Assembly: GCA_903922175.1 (NCBI GenBank)
Contig: CAIXSY010000365.1
Coordinates: 1-33,497, forward strand
DNA length: 33,497 bases
Reading direction: 5' to 3'
From: an uncultured delta proteobacterium
GTDB lineage: Bacteria; Bdellovibrionota_C; UBA2361; CAIXSY01
The position numbers and the translations under genes were made by a program. The notes beneath the pieces were generated by a model that saw nothing but the letters and a program-made list of their open reading frames with translations, had not been told where the DNA came from and did not search any database. This document shows, piece by piece, positions 8,146 through 15,500 of the stretch (positions are counted from its first letter, which is position 1; every line of letters begins with the position of its first letter).

Positions 8146-8756
8146 GAATTATGAGACGAAAGATCTTGGGATTCGTTATGCTGGCCATGCTGAGCGCATG
8201 TTCATCACTTTTAGCCCCAGCACCAGATAAAGATCGTTTTGTGCTCCAAGCACCGACCTGCCCCAGCGCAGCCACCGCAGAAAACGGCGCTACGCTCCTC
8301 GTTCGCGCCACCACCTCGAGCAAACTTTTTGATAGCCAGAAGATCATCTTTAACGATACTGCCGAAACACGCGGCTTTTATCAGTTCGCCGCCTGGGCCG
8401 AGAGCCCCGTGCTGCAATTCACCAGGCTCTTACTCGGACGCATGGAGTGCGTCGGCATATTTCACTCCGTCTCGCGTGGCAACGAGGCCGCCCGCGCCGA
8501 TTATATTTTAAGCACCGAGATCATCGACTTTCGCCACGATTACACCGAAAAACCGGGCAAGGCGCTCGTTACCGTCCGTGCCGAATTTTACGCCCCCGCC
8601 AGCCGCACGATGCTCGCCAGCCGGGTATTTTCACGTGAGGTGCCGGTCACCGAGTTCAACGCTGAAGGCGCCGTTCACGCCTTTAGTCAGGCATCGGAGC
8701 AGGTGCTAAGCGATCTGGCTGGGTGGGTGGCGGGAGTGGTGGCGGCTAAGACTTAG
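8142..8756 (+). CDS. ABC-type transport auxiliary lipoprotein (PqiC-like, DUF330)
   Basis: A 204-aa lipoprotein: the signal sequence MRRKILGFVMLAMLSAC ends in a lipobox LSAC with the acylated cysteine at residue 20 (17 if the internal ATG is used). The mature part (FDSQKIIFNDTAETRGFYQFAAWAESP..) matches the ABC-transporter auxiliary family that includes PqiC, outer-membrane lipoproteins partnering MCE proteins. Position as the fourth, ATGA-coupled gene after MlaE-F-D fits that role. The TAG stop lies in the first arm of a 12-bp perfect hairpin that probably ends the operon. Confidence 0.82.
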   Translation: MRIMRRKILGFVMLAMLSACSSLLAPAPDKDRFVLQAPTCPSAATAENGATLLVRATTSSKLFDSQKIIFNDTAETRGFYQFAAWAESPVLQFTRLLLGRMECVGIFHSVSRGNEAARADYILSTEIIDFRHDYTEKPGKALVTVRAEFYAPASRTMLASRVFSREVPVTEFNAEGAVHAFSQASEQVLSDLAGWVAGVVAAKT

Positions 8757-8808
8757 TTCCTGGCCGTATGGTGCTGGGGCGTGAGGCTTTCCTGTGGGCC
8801 AGGAACTA
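8754..8808. terminator. Hairpin at the end of the mla operon
   Basis: TAGTTCCTGGCC (8754-8765) is exactly inverted as GGCCAGGAACTA (8797-8808) with a 31-nt loop. There is no T-tract, so termination is uncertain; it may protect the 3' end. The TAG stop codon of the lipoprotein gene forms the first bases, as in fabZ. Confidence 0.5.
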
Positions 8809-8903
8809 GCCTTGAGAGCACAATCCCTTTCGCAGGTTCAGCTTATATTTGAGTAGTAGTTAGTGTGCTAATACAATATCCTTAATATTCGGATCTAAGT
8901 ATT

Positions 8904-8993
8904 ATGCACAGAGTGCTTGCAGTCATAATCGCACTAAGTAGTTTGGGCATTTCAGGCGTGGAAGCCTCTCCATTTGTTACTCACGGCACTTAA
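8904..8993 (+). pseudogene. 29-aa signal-peptide ORF cut off at the fic-flanking repeat
   Basis: An ATG-started frame encodes MHRVLAVIIALSSLGISG followed by VEASPFVTHGT and a TAA. It looks like a Sec signal peptide (cleavage near VEA-S) with almost no mature part. Its TAA stop lies exactly where the flanking direct repeat begins (AAGGACACC), so it may be the 5' stump of a secreted protein gene disrupted by the repeat. No clear ribosome binding site is seen. Confidence 0.35.
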
Positions 8994-9086
8994 GGACACC
9001 CATCGAACTGCTGGCGCAACTCACTGATTTAATTGCCATTAAGGCAGTCTCAGTAAAGACTCCTTAATTGGAGTCCCAGATCTTCT
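8992..9086. repeat. Fic-flanking direct repeat, left copy
   Basis: About 95 bp, colinear with 10217-10311 with a 1-nt indel and about 70% identity by eye. Best-conserved blocks are CGCAACTC-N-CTGATTTAA, TCTCAGT-N-AAGACT and ATCTTCT. Its ends are roughly inverted (GGACACC at the start, GGAGTCC near the end). Confidence 0.7.
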
Positions 9087-9095
9087 TGCCTAAAT

Positions 9096-9142
9096 GGATA
9101 GAAACGGATATCTATGGATATAATTGGATAGGCAAATGGATA
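9096..9142 (+). promoter_or_regulatory. Five phased GGATA iterons upstream of fic
   Basis: GGATA occurs at 9096, 9106, 9116, 9126 and 9138. The first four are exactly 10 bp apart, so they present on one face of the helix; the last is at 12 bp and ends four bases before the fic start codon. The consensus is (T/C)GGATA(T/G). The array covers the expected promoter/ribosome binding site, as expected for an autoregulatory operator, perhaps bound by the C-terminal winged helix of the Fic protein (inference). Confidence 0.65.
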
Positions 9143-9146
9143 TCGT

Positions 9147-10199
9147 ATGAAAATTGGGGCGTTGAAAATATCGCCGGAGATGCTTCGGCTGATCGGGGAG
9201 ATCGACGAGTTCAAAGGGAGCTGGCGAACGCTGACGACGCTGGCCCCAGAACGGCTGGCCGGATTGAAGCGCGTCGCCACCATCGAAAGCATCGGGTCTT
9301 CTACCCGCATTGAGGGGGCGAAGCTGACCAACGCGCAGGTCGAGGAACTGCTGGGCCGATTGGATCAAGAATCGTTCATCAGCCGCGACGAGCAAGAGAT
9401 TGCGGGCTATGCCGAAGTGATGGATGCAGTCTTCAACTCCCACGCCGACATGCCACTGACAGAAAACTATATCAAGCAGCTTCACGCCATGTTGCTGCGC
9501 CATTCGACGAAGGACGAGCGACACAGAGGCGAATACAAGAAGCTACCCAACAATGTCGAGGCGTTCGACGCCAATGGGAAAAGCGTCGGCGTCATATTCC
9601 AAACTGCTTCGCCCTTCGACACGCCCTTCAGGATGCAAGAGTTAGTCGCGTGGACGCGCGAAGCGATGGCGGATCGGGCTTGGCATCCGCTGATCGTTGC
9701 CGGGCTATTCACGGTCGTCTTTCTCGATATACACCCATTTCAGGACGGTAACGGGCGGCTGTCACGCGTTTTGACGACGCTGCTTCTGCTCCACTCGGGC
9801 TATGGCTACGCTCCCTATAGTTCGCTGGAGAGCGTCGTCGAGGCAAACAAGGAAGGTTATTACCTGGGACTGCGGCGGACGCAAGGAACTCTGACACGAG
9901 ACGAACCCGACTTCGAGCCATGGCTGTTGTTCTTTCTACGCTCGCTAAAAAAGCAAAAGGATCGGCTGGCAGAAAAGATTGTACGGGAGCCGGAGTCGGA
10001 GGGGCTGCCCCCGGACGCGCTCAAGATTTTGGAGGAGACGCGCCGTCTGGGCCGCATCACAACAGGCGAGGCTGAGAAACTAACTGGCGCGCCTCGTCCG
10101 ACTGTCAAGACGCGGCTCGGCGAGCTGGTCAAACGTGGATTGCTGCGCCGCCAGGGACAGGGAAGAGGCGCTTGGTATGGACTTCCGCCATCTCGATAG
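9147..10199 (+). CDS. Fic-domain protein AMP-transferase with winged-helix C-terminus
   Basis: A 350-aa Fic family protein, expected to transfer AMP (or another nucleotide moiety) from a nucleotide to a target hydroxyl. The catalytic motif HPFQDGNGRLSR at 196-207 is complete (H196). A class II-type inhibitory motif S-x3-E-G is at residues 52-57 (STRIEG), N-terminal to the Fic core, so the enzyme is probably autoinhibited. The C-terminus (~285-350) resembles a winged helix (TGEAEKLTGAPRPTVKTRLGELVKRGLL), suggesting DNA binding. No separate antitoxin gene is nearby. Codon choice looks more GC-rich than neighbouring genes, and the flanking repeats suggest horizontal acquisition. The ATG lies just after the last GGATA iteron; the ribosome binding site is weak. 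Confidence 0.92.
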   Translation: MKIGALKISPEMLRLIGEIDEFKGSWRTLTTLAPERLAGLKRVATIESIGSSTRIEGAKLTNAQVEELLGRLDQESFISRDEQEIAGYAEVMDAVFNSHADMPLTENYIKQLHAMLLRHSTKDERHRGEYKKLPNNVEAFDANGKSVGVIFQTASPFDTPFRMQELVAWTREAMADRAWHPLIVAGLFTVVFLDIHPFQDGNGRLSRVLTTLLLLHSGYGYAPYSSLESVVEANKEGYYLGLRRTQGTLTRDEPDFEPWLLFFLRSLKKQKDRLAEKIVREPESEGLPPDALKILEETRRLGRITTGEAEKLTGAPRPTVKTRLGELVKRGLLRRQGQGRGAWYGLPPSR

Positions 10200-10216
10200 A
10201 TGCAGAAGTGGTACGC

Positions 10217-10311
10217 AAGGACGCCTATTGAATTGTTTACGCAACTCCCTGATTTAACTATCGTCGGACGATCTCAGTGAAGACTCATTAATGGGTGTCC
10301 TCAATCTTCTC
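10217..10311. repeat. Fic-flanking direct repeat, right copy
   Basis: Colinear with 8992-9086. It starts AAGGACGCCTATTGAATTG and ends in ATGGGTGTCCTCAATCTTCT; the outer AGGACGCCTAT and ATGGGTGTCCT are imperfect inverted repeats of each other, so the unit itself has MITE-like ends. Confidence 0.7.
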
Positions 10312-10337
10312 TTTAATGGGTGTCCTCAATCTTCTCT
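10288..10337. repeat. Perfect 25-bp tandem duplication
   Basis: Positions 10288-10312 and 10313-10337 are identical (TTAATGGGTGTCCTCAATCT plus TCTCT). The first unit is the end of the right fic-flanking repeat; the second runs into the 3' end of the decarboxylase remnant and supplies its stop codon. Confidence 0.85.
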
Positions 10338-10616
10338 GCTCTTGGCGATCTCGCCTATTGCAGGCAACGGATCGACCGAAGCGCTTCCGGTCGTACCTAT
10401 CGTTGCCACGAACGCAATCGGTTTTTTCCCGTGAGCGAGGTCTTCTTCAATCGCTTTCTTTAAAAGCTCAGGTTGCATGGAGAAGTTTTTATCGACACCT
10501 ATCTTACGCAGATTCTGCGAGCCGAGACCGGCGATTCGAACAGCCTTTTCAACGGACGAGTGAGCCTCAACCGAGGCGTACACCATTAGGTTGCAGTAGC
10601 TCGTGCTGCACCACTT
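10326..10616 (-). pseudogene. Group II PLP-dependent decarboxylase fragment
   Basis: The minus-strand frame reads LMVYASVEAHSSVEKAV then RKIGVDKNFSMQPELLKKAI and FVATIGTTGSASVDPL. These are diagnostic of the central part of aromatic-amino-acid/glutamate-type (group II) decarboxylases: YAS-x2-AHSS-xEKA with the PLP-stacking histidine, and VAT-xGTT-x4-DP. Only about 90 of the usual ~470 residues remain. Both ends, including the PLP-binding lysine region, are missing; the frame ends inside the 25-bp tandem repeat. Homology on the upstream side begins near CNLMVYAS, five codons before the first ATG. It is a remnant, presumably trimmed by the rearrangement that brought in the fic cassette. Confidence 0.8.
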
Positions 10617-10649
10617 ATGATCATAACTCCGGCGCGAACTGCTCGATCC

Positions 10650-11729
10650 TCACGCTTTTGGCAGCGTGAATATAATCTTCAACCCCTTCCCCACAACGCT
10701 CTCGGCTTTAATGTCACCACCGTGCGCTTCAACAATAGCCTTTGAGATTGCGAGTCCAAGGCCAGTGCCCTCACTTTGGTTATTGAGGCGCTCAAATTTC
10801 CCGAATAACTTTGACATATTTTCTGGAGCGATACCGGGTCCATGATCTTGGACTGAGCACGTCACACGGTCACCACAATCGGTGATAGCAAGTTCGATAG
10901 CACCTGCCTCCCCATAATGAATTGCGTTCGCCAAAAGATTCATCCAAACCTGGGCTATTTTGTCCGAATCTCCACGCATAAGAATTGGCTCATGCGGAAA
11001 CGACAAGACTACGGTGAGGTTTTTTTTCTGCGCTATCAACTCGTAGCCCTGCGCCATCTTCTCTGCGATCTGCGTTAAGTCCAAGGAGGCCTTTTTCAGC
11101 TTCACTCGGCCCAACTCGATCGTAGACATCATCAAAAGATCTTTCACCATTCGGTCAAGAAGAACAACCTCGTGATTAAGCATTTCGAGAAACTGTTTTT
11201 GCGTTTCCGAAACCCCTTCCCGAAGGAGCAGATCCACAACCTCTTTTGAAATTGCGAGCGGGCTCCGCAGATCGTGGGTTACAATGCCGATGAATTCCTC
11301 CTTCATGAGTTGAATCTTGCGTCGCTCCAATGCATACTGAATCCTCCGTTCTAACATGGGTCGATCGAAATCACCCTTAACGATATAGTCCTGAGCGCCA
11401 TGAGCGATCATCTCTACGGCGGTTCTCTTATCTGCCAGGCCGGAGCAAACAACTATTGCTGCCGTGTGGGCAACCTCCTGCAGCGCTAAAAAAGTTTCTA
11501 CTCCTTGGCTGTCCGGCAGCGAGAGGTCCAAAATGATCAGATCAAATGGATGCTGCTTAAAAACTCTAATTGCTTTTTCGAGGTTGTCGACACGAGTTAA
11601 TAAGTACGTTCCAAATTCCGCTTGAGCGCTCTGTAGGTATGTCGTAATTATGAAAGCATCATCAGCGTCATCTTCCACCAAAAGTACCCGGATTTCATCC
11701 AATTCGCCATCGGTCCTGCTTACATCCAT
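10650..11729 (-). CDS. Receiver-histidine kinase hybrid (REC-HisKA-HATPase)
   Basis: A 359-aa soluble protein. The receiver domain (~12-130) has the acidic pocket VEDDADD and phospho-acceptor D68 in LIILDLSLPD. A kinase follows with the phospho-histidine H152 in FIGIVTHDLRSPLA and an ATPase domain (~245-359) with N box NLLANAIHYG, G1 DHGPGIAPE and G2 EGTGLGLAISK. REC-first kinases of this type usually take a phosphoryl group from an upstream kinase and relay it. It lies 12 bp downstream of the Rcp1-like regulator gene and is almost certainly co-transcribed with it. No membrane segment is present. Confidence 0.9.
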   Translation of the reverse strand: MDVSRTDGELDEIRVLLVEDDADDAFIITTYLQSAQAEFGTYLLTRVDNLEKAIRVFKQHPFDLIILDLSLPDSQGVETFLALQEVAHTAAIVVCSGLADKRTAVEMIAHGAQDYIVKGDFDRPMLERRIQYALERRKIQLMKEEFIGIVTHDLRSPLAISKEVVDLLLREGVSETQKQFLEMLNHEVVLLDRMVKDLLMMSTIELGRVKLKKASLDLTQIAEKMAQGYELIAQKKNLTVVLSFPHEPILMRGDSDKIAQVWMNLLANAIHYGEAGAIELAITDCGDRVTCSVQDHGPGIAPENMSKLFGKFERLNNQSEGTGLGLAISKAIVEAHGGDIKAESVVGKGLKIIFTLPKA

Positions 11730-11741
11730 AAACGAGCCCTG

Positions 11742-12176
11742 TTAATTTCCAATCAGCGGTAAAATAACCGTCTCTAGCCAATAGTGCTTGATGATCTTCA
11801 CCACACCTACCAGATTATGAAAATCGGTAGGCTTTCTTATAAAAGAATTAGCACCCAGCTCATAGCAACAGACCACATCGCTCTCATTTTTAGATGTGGT
11901 CAAAATAATTACTGGTATTTTATGCAGCTTGGGATGAGACTTGATCTCTTTAAGAGCTTCGCGCCCATCCTTACGCGGCATATTAAGGTCGAGCAATATC
12001 AGAATCGGTCGTGGGTACAAGCTCTCGTCGTAAAAGTCCCCCCGAGAGAGAAGGTAGTCCATCAACTTCTCACCATCTCGAACACGACAAAGCGCATAGC
12101 AAAGATCCGCTTCCTGAAAAGCCTTCTGGATAAGCAGATAGTCATCATCATCATCCTCGACAAGCAGAATCTTCAT
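11742..12176 (-). CDS. Rcp1-like single-domain response regulator
   Basis: A stand-alone receiver of 144 aa from the chosen ATG. It has the acidic cluster VEDDDDDY, phospho-acceptor D63 in ILILLDLNMPRKDG, the switch threonine in VIILTTSKNE and the conserved lysine in FIRKPTDF. The PRKDGREAL insertion and FHNLV..IKHYWLE tail place it with the Rcp1/phytochrome-kinase partner group. I prefer the ATG at 12176, which has AAAGGG five bases upstream, over an in-frame GTG at 12197 that adds seven residues. It likely serves the large CHASE-PAS kinase encoded upstream on the same strand, whose C-terminal kinase is of the phytochrome-like type. Confidence 0.88.
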   Translation of the reverse strand: MKILLVEDDDDDYLLIQKAFQEADLCYALCRVRDGEKLMDYLLSRGDFYDESLYPRPILILLDLNMPRKDGREALKEIKSHPKLHKIPVIILTTSKNESDVVCCYELGANSFIRKPTDFHNLVGVVKIIKHYWLETVILPLIGN

Positions 12177-12281
12177 TGGCCCTTTAACGTCGCTCACTTT
12201 TCAATAGCTCCCGGACAAACGCTTTCTTGGAAATAAAGAAATAAACACCCCTGATCACGGCGATTAAACTACAACAGGTCC

Positions 12282-12309
12282 AAAAAGTCTCGTTAGTAAG
12301 AGACTTTTT
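12282..12309. terminator. Hairpin with A- and T-tracts, possible bidirectional terminator
   Basis: AAAAAGTCTC (12282-12291) pairs exactly with GAGACTTTTT (12300-12309) around an 8-nt loop. The A-tract and T-tract give a terminator shape on either strand. Confidence 0.45.
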
Positions 12310-12328
12310 ACCTATGGCGTATAGCAGA

Positions 12329-12501
12329 CGCAAAAAGTCTTGTCGCGACTTGTCCCCCGTAGCATCGACCGCGAGGTCGAGCGAAGGGGGAAGCGACTCT
12401 AAATGCGTCAGCTATATCCCCCATAGCACATTGAAATAAAAGGAACTTTTATTTCAATGTGCTATGGGGGATTGCGAATTACCTCGCCATGACTTTTTGC
12501 G
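12329..12501. repeat. Nested palindromic element with a perfect 27-bp hairpin
   Basis: The outer ends CGCAAAAAGTC (12329-12339) and GACTTTTTGCG (12491-12501) are exact inverted copies. Inside are a hairpin TCGACC-GCGA-GGTCGA and, at 12416-12472, a perfect 27-bp stem with a three-base GAA loop (arms start ATCCCCCATAGCACATTG). A partial copy of the right arm (GGAACTTTTATTTCA) recurs at 17894-17908. This resembles a non-autonomous mobile or REP-type element. Confidence 0.75.
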
Positions 12502-12511
12502 GACGGTGTAG
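12498..12511 (+). repeat. Short dispersed repeat TGCGGACGGTGTAG, copy 1
   Basis: Fourteen bases identical to 16877-16890. Both copies lie just past the stop codon of a minus-strand gene. Confidence 0.5.
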
Positions 12512-12555
12512 AACCCAGGACAGCTCCGGACTACTCCTCCATTCACCGACATGAC

Positions 12556-15500
12556 TTACTTCAACAACCTAACCGTAAAGGTCGATCCCTCCCCTGGCCT
12601 ACTTTGCACATCGATTTGCCCCCCCACCTGCTGAACAATTCTTTTACAGATCGCTAGTCCGATGCCGGAGCCTCGATATTCATCCCGTGTATGCAATCGC
12701 TGAAAAGCCCCGAAAATTCTCTCCGAATATTTCATCTCAAACCCAATTCCGTTGTCCTCGACAGAAATCATATACTCTCGCTCGGTCTCCCGCGAGACGA
12801 TCTTAATGACCGGCGGGACATCTTTTTTCGCAAACTTAAGGGCATTCCCGATCAGGTTCTGGAAAAGCTGTTGGGCATACATAACGTCAAATGTTACTTT
12901 GGAAAGTTCCCCCACTTCAATCTGAGCCTGCGACTCCCGAATCTGAACTTCAAGATCTCCGATCACATCGCTGATTATTTTGTTGAGATCAACCTTAACG
13001 CGCATTTGTTCGCGCGTCGCTACTCTTGAATAATCAAGAAGGTCGCTGATGAGGTTACTCATTCGTGTAGCCGCCGAACACATCCGCACCAGATAATCTT
13101 TTGCCTCACTATCCCAACCCGTAATTTGCTTTTCTTGAAGGAGCTGTGAGAAGAGGGTGATTTTGCGCAGCGGCTCCTGGAGATCATGTGAGGCCACATA
13201 CGCAAACTGCTCGAGCTCCTTATTTGATCGCGCCAGTTCATCCTGAATGTTTTTCAGTTGGGTAATATCAACAATCACCCCCACGAGAAACGACTGCTTA
13301 CTTTCATCCACGTAGATAACTTTTCTTGTCAGCACGGTATGCGTAACACCTTGGGCATCTTTAACTCTCTCCTCACTGATGTTCTCGTGTCCAGTTCGAA
13401 AGACATCCTCGTCCTTTGCCCAAGATATTTCGGCTTCTTCCTTCTTAAAACAATCGAAATCATTTTTACCCAGTAACGCCTCGCGTGAGCATCCCATGAG
13501 CTGACAAAAGGCATCGTTGAGAAGTACCCAGTTGTGTTGCGTGTCTTTTACGAAGATGGGGTCGCCGACAGAGTTAATGATGCGATCGAGAAAATTCCGT
13601 GACTCCTGCAGCGCTGATTCGAAATGCTTACGGTCAGTGATATCGCGTGAGAAACCAGTGGTGCCGATGACCTTGCACCCGTTATCAAAAAGTGGCGCTT
13701 TGTATGTTTCATACCATTTATCAACTCCTTTATCTCTCACGACCTCCTCAACGCTCTTTCTCTTTCCGCTCGCCATTACCTCGGCATCATCTGCACGATA
13801 GGCCTCGGCCAGGTGCTTCGGCCAAATATCCATGTCCGTTTTGCCCAAGAGCTCTTCGGGCGTGGAAAATCCGCAGGCGAGGGCAAACGGCTCATTCACA
13901 GCGGTAAAACGTCCGCTACCGTCTTTGAGCCAAACCAAAAACGGGAAATTATTTAATAATATCCTTAGGTCGGAAGATTCCCGTTGAATAATAGCCTCCG
14001 CCTTTCTCCGCTCGGTAATGTCGCGACTAATACCAAGGATGCCGAGCAACACATTATTTGGCCCCCGATAGGGAGATTTGAGCGTATCGATTAACATTGT
14101 TCGGCCATCCGGGTAGGTAATAACCTCTTCATTGTGCCGAGCTGTTCGTGATTGCAGCATGCTTTTGTCAAAATCTCTGAACTGGTCCGCGACATTTTTA
14201 TCAAAAAGATCATAATCTGTTTTTCCGACTATCTCCTCTTTAGGTCGCCCAACAAACTCCACGAAGTGGGGATTACAGCCTAGGTAAACGCCGTTAAGAT
14301 CCTTAAAAAAGATAATGTCAGGGATCGAGTCCAAGAGAGAGGTGATCAAAGCAGCCTGTCTTTTGATCTCCTCTTCTACTCCCTTACGCAGCCGAACATT
14401 CACCAGCATCTGCGCAAAAACCCCGAGCAAGTGCTGTTCGTTACCTGAGTAGTTATGATGTTTCTTTACCGAGTCGAAGCCGACGAATCCAAGGCTTTCG
14501 CCGTTGCCCATCATAGGGACCGTGAGGAGGCTTTTTATACCTTGCGGCTCAAGGATGCTGCGCAAGTTACCAGCCGGTAAAGCTAAAACGTCCGCTATAA
14601 ATACCACATCACCGCGGCGATGCGTATCAACCCAGTCAGGTAGGGCGTCCAGGGGAACGGCTTGCAATTGATCAATTTGCGCCTGGACGCCCTCTTCGCA
14701 CCACTCGTGAGTGTTCTTGCAGATCTGCTTCTTGAAATCATAGTCAAAGATATAGGCCCGGTCAGCCCCGACGAATCTCGCCAAGTTTCCAAGCGAAACG
14801 TAGATCGCATGCTCGACCAGATCAAGCGGTAGGTTAATATACCTTGAAGAGATATCCATAAGCAGCTGCTGCAAACGGAATTGATGTTGTAGCGACTCCT
14901 CCGTGTGCTTGCGCTCGCTGATGTCGTGGAAAGTCACCACAGCACCTGCGGTCCTGCCGCCTACTATTTGGGGGTATGACCAGTACTCCGCGGGAAAGCA
15001 CGTGCCATCAACCCTCCACAGAACTTCATCGTCGACATGCACCCCGTCGCCACCCTGAAAAGCCTTGTATATTCTGCAACAGTCAACATTCATCGGACGA
15101 TGGTCCGCGTACGAATGATGTATGAGTTGGTGCATGTTCTTTCCAAGCAGCTGTGCTACATCAGCGCACCCCAGCTGCGTAAGGCAGGATGGATTGGCAA
15201 AGGTGCAGTTGCCTTGAAGATCAATGCCGTAAATCGCCTCGGCGGTTGAATTGAGCAGAAGACGCACCTGCTCTTCACTCCTCTGTAGTAAGCTCGTTCG
15301 CTCCGCAACGATCCGTCCCAATTCCTCTCGACGACTAAAGACCATTCGGGCCCAAAAATACAACATAGCGGTTAGCATGAGTCCAACCAATGCGGTGAGC
15401 CACCCTGCGCGGGTGGGATAGAGGCGATGGAATGCCGACGTCGGAGACATTCTCAGTGAAAAGGCCTTGCCACAGGCGGAGATTGGAACCTCCATCGAAA

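Larger units (their letters stand above)
8757..9146. other. Intergenic region between mla operon and fic
   Basis: Contains the operon-end hairpin, a 29-codon secretory peptide frame, the left copy of the fic-flanking repeat and the GGATA iterons, each listed separately. Nothing else coding is evident. Confidence 0.5.
10200..10649. other. Intergenic region with repeat and decarboxylase remnant
   Basis: Contains the right fic-flanking repeat (10217-10311), a perfect 25-bp tandem duplication (10288-10337) and the decarboxylase remnant. A plus-strand frame through it is only the antisense of the remnant. Confidence 0.5.
12198..12555. other. Structured intergenic region between kinase and regulator genes
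   Basis: About 358 bp without a gene, dominated by nested palindromes listed separately (12282-12309 and 12329-12501). CAAAAAGTCT occurs at 12281 and 12331 and inverted near 12491. TCCCCC(G/A)TAGCA occurs at 12352 and 12417 and inverted near 12461. Confidence 0.6.

Noticed and set aside
10295-10669. 124-aa plus-strand frame
   Set aside because: It is the antisense of the decarboxylase remnant and the end of the receiver-kinase gene.
11784-12236. 150-aa plus-strand frame
   Set aside because: Antisense shadow of the Rcp1-like response regulator gene, which has a full receiver signature.
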